Shown: positions 1 to 6,633 of the stretch, piece by piece
Position numbering within the stretch: position 1 is the stretch's first letter
How the letters are laid out: every line of letters starts with the position of its first letter
Source of the DNA: Chloroflexota bacterium
GTDB lineage: Bacteria > Chloroflexota > Anaerolineae > Aggregatilineales > UBA3940
DNA: 12,529 bases
Direction of reading: 5' to 3'
Assembly: GCA_024643825.1 (NCBI GenBank)
Contig: JAHEME010000003.1
Coordinates: 1 to 12,529 of the forward strand
Translations under genes and position numbers: made by a program
Notes under the pieces: model-generated
The model's input: the letters and a program-made list of their open reading frames with translations, nothing else
Database searches by the model: none
Told to the model about the DNA's origin: nothing

Positions 1-99
1 GCTCTGTTTCTAAGCAAAACTAGCTTACCATGTTTTGAACCCATTCCTCTTTTCTCTTCCTCTTCATTTAGCGGAAACTAAAGTTCTCACAGAAAAGCG

Positions 100-105
100 T
101 ATAAT
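100..105 (+). promoter_or_regulatory. Probable -10 box of the uracil-DNA glycosylase gene
   Basis: A perfect TATAAT lies 61 bases before the GTG start of the glycosylase gene, which would give a 5' leader of about 55 bases. I find no good -35 box 16-18 bases upstream, so the promoter rests on the -10 alone. The 30 bases around 40-70 are almost all pyrimidine on this strand, with no recognisable site. Confidence 0.5.
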
Positions 106-150
106 GTGGCTTGAATCAAGAATATTGCAAGCCCAATTTGGTTCCCAGAA

Positions 151-159
151 AAAAGGAGG
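151..159 (+). promoter_or_regulatory. Ribosome binding site that fixes the GTG start of the glycosylase
   Basis: AAAAGGAGG is a near-perfect Shine-Dalgarno sequence placed 6 bases before GTG at 166. No ATG lies at a comparable distance, so it decides the GTG start. The Cys-X2-Cys pair of the protein follows only 14 residues later, as is usual in the family. Confidence 0.8.
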
Positions 160-165
160 CATTCT

Positions 166-795
166 GTGGCTGACAGCCTGGAAGTCGTGGCAGCGGAAGT
201 CTTAGCATGTTCCCAGTGCCCTCTACACTCTGGGCGAACCAATTCTGTTCCCGGCGAGGGGCCATCGAACGCCAAGATCATGTTCATCGGTGAGGGACCG
301 GGTTTTCACGAAGATCAGTCGGGTCGTCCCTTTGTGGGTGCATCTGGCAACTTCTTGAGTGAGATGCTGGACATGATAAACCTCAATCGAAGTGAGGTGT
401 TCATTGCCAATGTAGTCAAGTGCAGACCGCCGGGAAATCGCGATCCGGAACCCGTTGAAATCGAAACCTGCACTACCAGCTATCTCTACCGCCAGATTGA
501 ACTGATTGATCCGCGCGTGATCGTCACCCTGGGGCGTTTTAGCATGGCCCTATGGTTCCCATCGGCAAGAATATCACGTATTCATGGTCAGCCAAAGAAA
601 GTAGGCAGCCGCCTGATCGTACCCTTCTTTCACCCGGCGGCGGCTCTCCATCAGCGCAGCTTGCGTGATACACTGATTGAAGATTTTACGAAACTTCCCG
701 GATTTGTGGCTCAAGTTGAGGCTGGACTTCAGAATGCTTCAGATGTGAATGATGAAACACCACCTGAAGAACCTCAACAACTAAGTCTGTTCTAG
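166..795 (+). CDS. Family 4 (iron-sulfur) uracil-DNA glycosylase
   Basis: This enzyme removes uracil from DNA and so starts base excision repair in the cytoplasm. The 209-residue protein shows the family 4 layout. C15 and C18 (CSQC), C86 (in NVVKCRPPGNRDP) and C102 can ligate a 4Fe-4S cluster. The active-site motif GEGPGFHEDQSGRPFVG covers residues 42-58, and HPAA at 156-159 is the second catalytic motif. Length is usual for the family. After the catalytic domain there is an acidic, proline-containing tail (about residues 185-203) that ends exactly in QQLSLF (204-209). This matches the bacterial sliding-clamp (DnaN) binding consensus QL(S/D)LF, so the enzyme may be tethered to replication forks; that part is inference. 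GTG is the start, chosen from the strong ribosome binding site. A small membrane-protein gene starts 19 bases after the stop. Confidence 0.93.
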   Translation: MADSLEVVAAEVLACSQCPLHSGRTNSVPGEGPSNAKIMFIGEGPGFHEDQSGRPFVGASGNFLSEMLDMINLNRSEVFIANVVKCRPPGNRDPEPVEIETCTTSYLYRQIELIDPRVIVTLGRFSMALWFPSARISRIHGQPKKVGSRLIVPFFHPAAALHQRSLRDTLIEDFTKLPGFVAQVEAGLQNASDVNDETPPEEPQQLSLF

Positions 796-814
796 CAGCC
801 TGGAGAGACACGGA

Positions 815-982
815 ATGGTCAAGAAGCAAGGTCTGGATGATGTGCATGCCCCGGTTGAAGATGTGGAAGTCCCGTTTAGTCTAAAGTTTCTTGTGATATT
901 CATGGTTCTATGCCTGCTGGCTTTGATCGCTGGGCTTGGGATCATAGCGGTGCGGTCAGGCATCTTAGCCCCACTTATCTAG
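815..982 (+). CDS. Small single-span membrane protein, unknown function
   Basis: This is a 55-codon frame starting at ATG 815 and stopping at TAG 980-982. The product has a polar, acidic N-terminal part (residues 1-20, starting MVKKQGLDDV). A hydrophobic stretch follows at about 24-46 (FLVIFMVLCLLALIAGLG and beyond), long enough for one membrane helix, and then a short tail containing one arginine. A GGAGA sequence about 8 bases before the ATG can serve as ribosome binding site. It begins 19 bases after the glycosylase stop, so the two are probably on one transcript. It ends 19 bases before the stop of the facing histidine kinase gene. I do not recognise a family. The helix, ribosome binding site and neat fit between two genes argue that it is real, but its small size leaves doubt. 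Confidence 0.6.
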   Translation: MVKKQGLDDVHAPVEDVEVPFSLKFLVIFMVLCLLALIAGLGIIAVRSGILAPLI

Positions 983-1001
983 CAGGCTCACTCATCGTAT
1001 A

Positions 1002-2411
1002 TCACGGGGAAAGACGGGGAACAGTTTCATCAATGTACCTGGGAAGAGGAAGCCAGATGAGGAACCTCGTGCCCTGCCCCACCTTGCTTTGCACATGAAT
1101 CGAGCCTCCGTGCGCTTCAATGATCTCTTTGCTGATCGTAAGGCCCAGACCCGTGCCTTGCCGAGAACTCCGGGCGCGTGATTTATCGACCTGATAGAAC
1201 CTTTCAAAGATGCGCTCAAGCTCAGATTCGGGGATTCCTTGCCCCGTGTCTGCGATTGTCACTTCGATGCCATGAAGGGCTGACTGTGCGTTCACAGTAA
1301 CAGATCCGCCTGCCGGTGTATGAGTGACTGCGTTATCAATCAAGTTCGTAAAAACCTGAGCCAGCCGATCATTATCTCCCGTAATGGAGGGGATTGTGCC
1401 AATGTCATGAAGTAAGCGTATCTGTTTTTGTTCCGCTCGCAGTGCTAGATGTTCAACCACGCTGGTAAGCAGTTCGCCCAGCCGCACATGCTCCCGATTC
1501 AGCGGCGTATCTCCTGACTCAATCCGCGCCAAATCCAACAGGTCTTCCACCAGACGATGCATACGTGCCGCCTCGCTGAAAATCACTTTTGCAGCGTATC
1601 CCGGCTGCTCTGCGGCTCCATCTACAATAGCCTGAGCGTATCCCTGAATGGAGGTTAGCGGCGTCTTGAGTTCATGGCTGACATTTGCGAGAAAGTCGCG
1701 CTGGGTATGCTGGGTATGCTGAACGCGCTGGACCATCTGGTTGAAAGAGTGGGCTAATTCTCGTACCTCTTCCGGGCCTTTTTCTGGTGCGCGGTGGTTG
1801 TAATCCCCACTGGCAATGGCTGTCGCCGCAGTGGATGTACGTTGCAATGGGCGTGCTACCGAGTTGCTGATCACAATAGCAAGAATGACGGCGAGCACCA
1901 GACCAATTGAACCAGCCTGGATCAAGGGCCAGAGCAAATTGTCCCCGAAATAATTGAGCACGATGGCGCGAGGCCGGGGGGCGGCAAAGACGAGTATTCC
2001 GGTGGCAGGACGATCTTGCACAGCAGGGATAGTGACTGTCAACCAGGCTCTTCCAGAAATATCCCGGAATACTCCGCGCGTATCGGCTGCTTCCTGCTGT
2101 AGCTGGCGGATGGCAAGCGTTGCGTCTCGATTCAGTTGCCCGTCACTGTCATAGAGAACGGAGAATTCGGGTGACAGATGCAGGAGCCGAACATTGCTCG
2201 TTTGCGCGATGCGGCCCCATCCTTCATAAGATTCCAGGGGCAGATCGGAGCGCATGGCAAAGGCAATCGTTTCCAGGCGCTGATAGGTCTGGCGTGTAGG
2301 GAGTGGACTGTTCAGGAGGATGAATAGCAACGTGGCCGCAACGATGCACAGAGTGACCGAAATCACCACAAGGTAGGAGACAAAGAGCCGCGCTCTCAGG
2401 CTGGTGAACAT
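1002..2411 (-). CDS. Membrane sensor histidine kinase (HAMP, HisKA, HATPase_c), no adjacent regulator
   Basis: This 469-residue protein is a transmembrane sensor that autophosphorylates on histidine and passes the phosphate to a response regulator. Helix 1 covers about residues 9-34 and an extracytoplasmic region of about 125 residues follows with no sensor fold I can name. Helix 2 (about 164-184) leads into a HAMP region ending near FNQMV (223-227). The dimerisation helix carries SHELKTP with phosphoacceptor H246. The ATPase domain has the N box (N356, N360), the G1 box DTGQG (388-392), the F box FERFYQ (402-407) and the G2 box GTGLGL (419-424), so it looks catalytically complete. No response regulator lies in the window. 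The gene sits 40 bases downstream of the DUF1232 gene and probably shares its promoter. No strong ribosome binding site precedes the ATG. Ligand and target are unknown. Confidence 0.93.
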   Translation of the reverse strand: MFTSLRARLFVSYLVVISVTLCIVAATLLFILLNSPLPTRQTYQRLETIAFAMRSDLPLESYEGWGRIAQTSNVRLLHLSPEFSVLYDSDGQLNRDATLAIRQLQQEAADTRGVFRDISGRAWLTVTIPAVQDRPATGILVFAAPRPRAIVLNYFGDNLLWPLIQAGSIGLVLAVILAIVISNSVARPLQRTSTAATAIASGDYNHRAPEKGPEEVRELAHSFNQMVQRVQHTQHTQRDFLANVSHELKTPLTSIQGYAQAIVDGAAEQPGYAAKVIFSEAARMHRLVEDLLDLARIESGDTPLNREHVRLGELLTSVVEHLALRAEQKQIRLLHDIGTIPSITGDNDRLAQVFTNLIDNAVTHTPAGGSVTVNAQSALHGIEVTIADTGQGIPESELERIFERFYQVDKSRARSSRQGTGLGLTISKEIIEAHGGSIHVQSKVGQGTRFLIWLPLPRYIDETVPRLSP

Positions 2412-2451
2412 GCAAATCGTACGCTATCCATACATAGGCCGTTGATTTCCG

Positions 2452-2862
2452 TTAATCCACAATTTCTTGGGCCTCGCCATCAACAACATCATCCATATTC
2501 ATGGGGGAAGTCTCAAAGAACGCTCCCAGATTCTTTAGATGCTCTTGTACAACCTCAGCCGGACTTGCCTGGATAAAGAGGTTCAATGCCAGAAGTGCGA
2601 CGCCGATGTCATCCAGGGTTCCAAGCGGAGCTAGCGGCCCCATCAACCAGGCTGGAGCTAGATCAACGGGCGAAACGATGTAGACCAACCCTGCTACAGG
2701 GATGATCTTCGCGAGCAAGCTCACCCGTTGATCCCAGAAGAGTCGCCAGGCGACCTGAGATCGTTGCAGGAGCGTACGCAGTGCGCCGGGCCGTCGGGTA
2801 GACGGAGCCAGATCATCCATATCCATATTTGGGGTTGGCCTATCAGTGGATTGATTTGACAT
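2452..2862 (-). CDS. DUF1232 / YkvA-like small membrane protein
   Basis: This 136-residue protein carries the DUF1232 signature: YIVSPVDLAP at residues 61-70, then LGTLDDIGV at 80-88, within a region of about 40-98 with two hydrophobic stretches (50-65 and about 72-98). The family is widespread in bacteria and has no firmly established biochemical role. The N-terminal 25 residues are polar and the C-terminal tail is acidic (DDVVDGEAQEIVD). AGGA about 9 bases before the ATG is a reasonable ribosome binding site. A probable promoter lies 33-61 bases upstream of the start codon. It is the first gene of a likely two-gene operon with the histidine kinase. This suggests, but does not show, that the two act on the same envelope process. 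Confidence 0.85.
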   Translation of the reverse strand: MSNQSTDRPTPNMDMDDLAPSTRRPGALRTLLQRSQVAWRLFWDQRVSLLAKIIPVAGLVYIVSPVDLAPAWLMGPLAPLGTLDDIGVALLALNLFIQASPAEVVQEHLKNLGAFFETSPMNMDDVVDGEAQEIVD

Positions 2863-2894
2863 TGGACATTTTCCTGAGTAAAGAGTATCCCAAG

Positions 2895-2923
2895 AGTATA
2901 AAGACCTGCCGGAAACGTTACAA
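2895..2923 (-). promoter_or_regulatory. Probable promoter of the DUF1232-histidine kinase operon
   Basis: Reading the - strand, TTGTAA (2923-2918) and TATACT (2900-2895) are separated by 17 bases. This is a good vegetative-type promoter with 4/6 and 5/6 matches to consensus. Transcription would start about 25 bases before the DUF1232 start codon. Its -35 box overlaps the -35 region proposed for the divergent gene. Confidence 0.6.
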
Positions 2924-2946
2924 ATCCGAGGATTTTTCGGTATAAT
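2917..2946 (+). promoter_or_regulatory. Probable promoter of the six-span membrane protein gene
   Basis: A perfect TATAAT at 2941-2946 is preceded at 18 bases by GTTACA (2917-2922), which matches 4/6 of the -35 consensus. The predicted start of transcription leaves a leader of about 60 bases before ATG 3013. The -35 hexamer lies on the same bases as the -35 of the divergent promoter, so the two promoters may compete. Confidence 0.55.
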
Positions 2947-3012
2947 CCATAGACTTCGAACATCTGTGCGAAGCTGTAATCTTGAGTTGAGTGTGATAAA
3001 CTATTGAATGCT

Positions 3013-4041
3013 ATGATCGCCGAGAGCACCAATGCCCCACCACCTCCTATTGGCGTTGTCGAGTCCCTAACACAGGGGTTTGAAACAGCAGCCAGTCGTT
3101 TAGGCTTGCTGCTGCTCCCGCTGCTTTTGGATCTATTTCTGTGGTTTGGCCCCAGAGCATCCTTTGCGCCTGCCATTCATACTATTGTCGATGGCTTTCA
3201 GCATAATATGGAGATTTTCGCCAGCGAGAGCAAGGCCAAAGTACCTACCTCTTGGGATGAAGTGGCTCAATCATTGGAGCTTCAGTTGGGTGGGGTAGAG
3301 ACACAGTACTTCCCACTAATTGGCGTCCCAACCGTCCTCGCGGCGCGTCAGGCAGAACCACTCCCTTTTGACTATTCTCCATCGGTCGTGATCTTTGATA
3401 CGTTAGGTGGATTTTTTGTAGCACGGGTCGCTATCCTGGCTGGTGGGCTTGTTCTTGGCACATTATACGCGGCCCTGGTTGCCCAGCAGGTCATTGATGG
3501 GCGTTTCACGCTGGCTGACTTCACACGCTTGCCGATGATCGTTGCCCAACTTGTCCTGTTAGGACTGATAGCCATTGCTATTTTTGCTGTCGTGATTATG
3601 CCATTTATGCTCCTGGCGGCCCTTGCTTCGATGATCAGTCCAGGGCTTTCCCAATTTGTTCTATTGCTTGGTCAGATGCTGATTCTTTGGATCAGTCTCT
3701 TCGGGGTTTTTACACTCCCTGGTATGTTAGTGAACAAGCGCAATCTATTTGGTGCTTTGTGGGATAGCATCCGATTAGTTCAGTGGAATTTGATGTCCAC
3801 TATCTTTCTCCTGACGATTGGATTTGTCATCAACATCGCGCTGGGGATTGTCTGGTCGCTCGCCGGGTTAGGTTCCTGGCTTGTATTGGCAGCGATTGGT
3901 GGGCATGCGTTTGTGACGACGGGGATCATGGCATCACGGTTTGTGTTCTTTAAGGATCGCTATCGGTATTGGCGCGAGCTTCGAGAACAGCTTCTTGCTG
4001 AGTTGGAACGTCGTCGCGAACAGGGTAGCCAGCAAGCCTGA
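3013..4041 (+). CDS. Six-span integral membrane protein, unknown function
   Basis: This 342-residue protein has hydrophobic segments at about residues 29-46, 129-157, 176-206, 213-239, 260-285 and 287-310. A soluble loop of about 80 residues sits between the first two. The C-terminal tail (311-342) is highly charged and rich in Arg and Glu, and could form a short helix in the cytoplasm. The N-terminus starts with a proline run (APPPPPIG-like) and has no cleavable signal. I do not recognise the family; no transporter or enzyme motif is evident. ATG 3013 is chosen, and a TTG at 3004 would add three residues. Neither has a strong ribosome binding site. gyrB follows 57 bases downstream on the same strand, so some cotranscription is possible. 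The gene is divergent from the DUF1232-kinase operon. Confidence 0.85.
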   Translation: MIAESTNAPPPPIGVVESLTQGFETAASRLGLLLLPLLLDLFLWFGPRASFAPAIHTIVDGFQHNMEIFASESKAKVPTSWDEVAQSLELQLGGVETQYFPLIGVPTVLAARQAEPLPFDYSPSVVIFDTLGGFFVARVAILAGGLVLGTLYAALVAQQVIDGRFTLADFTRLPMIVAQLVLLGLIAIAIFAVVIMPFMLLAALASMISPGLSQFVLLLGQMLILWISLFGVFTLPGMLVNKRNLFGALWDSIRLVQWNLMSTIFLLTIGFVINIALGIVWSLAGLGSWLVLAAIGGHAFVTTGIMASRFVFFKDRYRYWRELREQLLAELERRREQGSQQA

Positions 4042-4070
4042 TTTCACAAAATAGAATTTTATAGATACTG

Positions 4071-4085
4071 ATTCGTCTTACGAAT
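4071..4085 (+). repeat. 15-base inverted repeat just before the gyrB ribosome binding site
   Basis: ATTCG, five bases, CGAAT forms a perfect inverted repeat that ends exactly where the gyrB Shine-Dalgarno sequence (AGAGGGA, 4086-4092) begins. It could be a weak RNA stem or an operator half-site pair. At five base pairs it could also be chance. Confidence 0.35.
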
Positions 4086-4098
4086 AGAGGGATGGATA

Positions 4099-6033
4099 AT
4101 GGCGCAAAAGCAGCAAAGTCAGCCTGTCTACAATGAGGCAACCATTCAGCACCTGCGGGGGCTGGAAGCAGTACGTAAACGTCCTGGAATGTATGTTGGT
4201 GGGACAGATCTTAAGGCTCTTCATCATCTGGTCTATGAAGTGGTTGACAACTCCATCGACGAAGCTCTTGCCGGGGCATGTACTTCCATCGAAGTGACGA
4301 TTCATCAGGATGGTGCGGTGACGGTGCTCGACAATGGGCGCGGCATCCCGGTTGGCATCCACCCAGTCGACAAGATTTCAACGCTCCAATTAGTCTTGAC
4401 TGAGCTTAATGCCGGAGGGAAGTTTGGCGGGGGCGGATATAAGGTCTCCGGCGGGTTGCATGGAGTCGGTTTGTCAGCGGTGAATGCACTCTCGTCCTCG
4501 CTCACCGCAGAAGTATATCGTGATGGGCACATCTGGCGTCAAACCTTTGAGCGTGGCGACCCGATGACCGATGTCGATAAGATAGACAAAACAGACACGA
4601 CGGGTACGCGTATCACCTTTATGCCAGACACAGAAATCTTCCCGGATGTTGAATTCCGCTATGATATCTTGATCCAACGGTTCCGCGAAATGGCGTTCGT
4701 GACACGTGGAGTCAACATTCGTCTGCGCGATGAACGTATTGAACCGTTTCCAAACGACCATTCCTTTTACTTTGAAGGCGGGATTGTCTCGTTCGTTCGC
4801 TACCTCAACCGCAATCGCAAGGGACTTCACAATGTCGTTTACGGCAGCCGTGTTTTCGAAGTAGAAGAGCTGAAGGGCGAGAAGATCGAGGCGGAGGTCG
4901 CGATTCAGTACGGGGACTACTATTCCGAATCGATCCTGGCCTTCGCCAACACGATCAACACTCCTGACGGTGGTAGTCACCTGGAAGGGCTTCGGGCAGC
5001 TCTAACTCGGGCCATCAATTACTATGCACGTAAGGCTGGTGTGCTAAAAGACAGCGACCCCAACTTCACCGGGGACGACACTTATGAGGGGCTAACGGCG
5101 ATTGTTAGCGTTAAGCACCCCAATCCGCAGTTTGAAAGCCAGACCAAAGTCAAGCTGATGAACCCCGAAGTAAAAGGGGTGGTTCAGTCGTTGGTGACCG
5201 AGGTGTTTGGCGAATTTCTCCAAACTGAAACTCGCGCCGCGAAGTCCATCTATGACAAGTGTCTGATCTCCTCGCGAGCGCGGATTGCCTCCAAGCGTGC
5301 CAGGGAATTAATCCGGAGCAGCCCGCTGCAAAGTACCACCCTGCCCGGTAAGCTCGCGGATTGCTCATCCACAAATCCGGCAGAATCAGAAATCTATATT
5401 GTCGAGGGTGATAGCGCTGGCGGCAGCGCCAAGCAGGGCCGAGATCGTCACTTCCAGGCGATTCTCCCCTTACGTGGCAAGATTCTAAACACGGAGCGTG
5501 CCCGCCTCGATAAGGTGCTGGATAATCGCGAAGTCCAGGCGTTGATCTCTGCGCTCGGTGTCGGAATCGGTGATGAGTTTGATCTGAGCCGCCTGCGGTA
5601 CGGGCGTGTGATCATCATGACCGACGCAGATGTGGACGGGGCACACATTCGCACACTGCTGTTAACCTTCTTCTTCCGGTATATGCCATCACTCATTGAG
5701 GAAGGGCATCTGTTCATTGCCCAACCTCCCCTGTATCTGGTCAAGCAGAGGAAGAAACAGATCTATGCCTACAGTGAAGCAGAGAGGGAATCGATTGCCA
5801 AACAGTTCGATGGCAACTTTGATCTTCAAAGGTATAAAGGTCTTGGAGAGATGAATCCTGATCAGTTGTGGGAGACCACAATGGACCCGGCGAATCGAAT
5901 CTTACTTCAGGTCAACGTGGAGGACGCCGCTATCGCTGATCGCACCTTCGATATGCTGATGGGCAGCAGCGTTCCGCCACGTCGTAAGTTCATTCAGACT
6001 CATGCTCGGAATGTTCGTAATCTCGACGTGTAG
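4099..6033 (+). CDS. gyrB: DNA gyrase subunit B
   Basis: GyrB supplies the ATPase and part of the DNA-cleavage site of gyrase, which introduces negative supercoils together with GyrA. The 644-residue protein is the usual length for the form without the proteobacterial insert. The GHKL ATPase shows RKRPGMYVG (27-34), E47 and N51 in YEVVDNSIDEA, D78 in DNGRGIP, and the lid GGKFGGGGYKVSGGLHGVG (107-125). QTK (348-350) provides the transducer lysine. The TOPRIM domain has E436 in EGDSAGG and D509/D511/D513 in DADVDG, the metal ligands. RYKGLGEM (578-585) precedes the C-terminal end. The ATG follows AGAGGGA at good spacing. Topoisomerase IV ParE is the alternative, but the QTK context and tail look GyrB-like. 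A possible weak promoter (TTCACA, then GATACT after 15 bases, 4043-4069) lies in the gap upstream. gyrA is not in the window. Confidence 0.95.
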   Translation: MAQKQQSQPVYNEATIQHLRGLEAVRKRPGMYVGGTDLKALHHLVYEVVDNSIDEALAGACTSIEVTIHQDGAVTVLDNGRGIPVGIHPVDKISTLQLVLTELNAGGKFGGGGYKVSGGLHGVGLSAVNALSSSLTAEVYRDGHIWRQTFERGDPMTDVDKIDKTDTTGTRITFMPDTEIFPDVEFRYDILIQRFREMAFVTRGVNIRLRDERIEPFPNDHSFYFEGGIVSFVRYLNRNRKGLHNVVYGSRVFEVEELKGEKIEAEVAIQYGDYYSESILAFANTINTPDGGSHLEGLRAALTRAINYYARKAGVLKDSDPNFTGDDTYEGLTAIVSVKHPNPQFESQTKVKLMNPEVKGVVQSLVTEVFGEFLQTETRAAKSIYDKCLISSRARIASKRARELIRSSPLQSTTLPGKLADCSSTNPAESEIYIVEGDSAGGSAKQGRDRHFQAILPLRGKILNTERARLDKVLDNREVQALISALGVGIGDEFDLSRLRYGRVIIMTDADVDGAHIRTLLLTFFFRYMPSLIEEGHLFIAQPPLYLVKQRKKQIYAYSEAERESIAKQFDGNFDLQRYKGLGEMNPDQLWETTMDPANRILLQVNVEDAAIADRTFDMLMGSSVPPRRKFIQTHARNVRNLDV

Positions 6034-6059
6034 GTGTTGATTGTGCTCTGTCTGTACAG

Positions 6060-6085
6060 GCCGGGGATCACTTCCCCGGCTTTTT
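6060..6085 (+). terminator. Rho-independent terminator of gyrB
   Basis: GCCGGGGA (6060-6067) pairs perfectly with TCCCCGGC (6073-6080) around a five-base loop and is followed by TTTTT. It lies 27 bases after the gyrB stop codon. Confidence 0.9.
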
Positions 6086-6145
6086 CGTTGCCGATTGCCA
6101 AAGGAAGCTGAACGCAAATCGTATGACTTTCGTAGGGTGCAGGAG

Positions 6146-6175
6146 TTGACTTCCTGATCAGACTTCCCCTATACT
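6146..6175 (+). promoter_or_regulatory. Promoter of the SWIM zinc-finger gene
   Basis: TTGACT (6146-6151) and TATACT (6170-6175) are separated by 18 bases, each matching 5/6 of consensus. The expected transcript start is near 6182. This leaves a leader of about 140 bases before the SWIM gene, far longer than that of the neighbouring genes. Confidence 0.75.
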
Positions 6176-6181
6176 ATTTCT

Positions 6182-6226
6182 ATGTATAGAGTACGCAAAA
6201 TACTACTCCTAATCAGGGATCACTAA
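6182..6226 (+). other. Possible 14-codon leader peptide frame
   Basis: ATG at 6182 falls at the predicted transcript start and opens a frame MYRVRKILLLIRDH. Its TAA stop (6224-6226) touches the base of a terminator-like hairpin. It contains the run ATA CTA CTC CTA ATC, coding Ile-Leu-Leu-Leu-Ile. It has no ribosome binding site, so it would need leaderless translation. A frame of this length can also occur by chance. Confidence 0.25.
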
Positions 6227-6256
6227 AGCACGCAGCGCATCTTGCCTGCGTGTTTT
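6225..6256 (+). terminator. Terminator-like hairpin in the leader of the SWIM gene (possible attenuator)
   Basis: AAAGCACGCAG (6225-6235) can pair with CTGCGTGTTTT (6246-6256), with one G-T pair, around a ten-base loop. The 3' arm ends in four T's. It lies about 45 bases into the transcript and 70 bases before the gene, so it would end most transcripts early or act as a switch. A second small hairpin, TTGCG/CGCAA (6255-6269), shares its T-rich 3' edge. Confidence 0.5.
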
Positions 6257-6324
6257 GCGTTTAGCGCAACCCGCTATATCAGCAACGCTTATTCCGGTAG
6301 GTTCGCACACAAAAGGAGATCAGA

Positions 6325-6561
6325 ATGGATCATGGAATGATCGGGAAGATCGAAAAGGCGAAGCGGTATGCAGAAGAGCGCGACCGCATCAATTTTGAGC
6401 AATTCCGCGTCACCTTTGACGGCGAAAACAATCCGCATACCGTCCACTTCCAGGAAGGAAGCTGGCATTGTGACTGCGACTTCTTCAAATCCCGCGAGGT
6501 ATGCAGTCACACAATGGCATTAGAGCGAATCCTAGAGGGAATGATCCCGATTCTTGCCTAG
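6325..6561 (+). CDS. Stand-alone SWIM zinc-finger protein
   Basis: This 78-residue protein carries a complete SWIM motif, CxC-x8-CxH, with C49, C51, C60 and H62 (WHCDCDFFKSREVCSH). The rest is a charged N-terminal helix (residues 7-22) and a beta-rich stretch (24-47) leading into the motif. SWIM domains bind zinc and are normally part of larger proteins such as SWI2/SNF2 ATPases, MuDR-type transposases and MEK kinases, where they bind DNA or protein. Here it forms nearly the whole protein, with no catalytic domain. The ATG follows AAAAGGAGAT at seven bases, a very strong ribosome binding site, so good translation is likely once the transcript is made. The function is unknown. A nucleic-acid or protein adaptor role is inference from the domain alone. 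Confidence 0.88.
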   Translation: MDHGMIGKIEKAKRYAEERDRINFEQFRVTFDGENNPHTVHFQEGSWHCDCDFFKSREVCSHTMALERILEGMIPILA

Positions 6562-6565
6562 AGGT

Positions 6566-6592
6566 AAGCCTGTTAGAAGGCTTCCGATTTTT
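6566..6592 (+). terminator. Terminator of the SWIM gene
   Basis: AAGCCT (6566-6571) pairs with AGGCTT (6578-6583) around a six-base loop, with TTTTT at 6588-6592 after four intervening bases. The stem is short, so it may be partly leaky. Its T-run overlaps the -35 box of the tRNA-Val promoter. Confidence 0.6.
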
Positions 6593-6619
6593 GACGCGCT
6601 CTCGGAGTCCCGCTATACT
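6591..6619 (+). promoter_or_regulatory. Promoter of tRNA-Val
   Basis: TTGACG (6591-6596) and TATACT (6614-6619) lie exactly 17 bases apart, each 5/6 to consensus. Transcription would begin near 6626, giving a tRNA precursor with only about eight extra 5' bases. Confidence 0.8.
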
Positions 6620-6633
6620 TTTCTATAGTCTTA

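Noticed and set aside
11..27. TAAGC-N7-GCTTA near the left edge as a terminator of an upstream gene.
   Set aside because: The stem has only five base pairs and no T-run follows; the upstream gene is not in the window.
1701..1718. A tandem nine-base duplication giving HTQHTQ in the kinase linker, possibly changing the helix register between HAMP and the kinase core.
   Set aside because: The distance from N224 of the HAMP end to H246 is 22 residues, the same as I recall for ordinary kinases such as E. coli BaeS, so the register looks normal.
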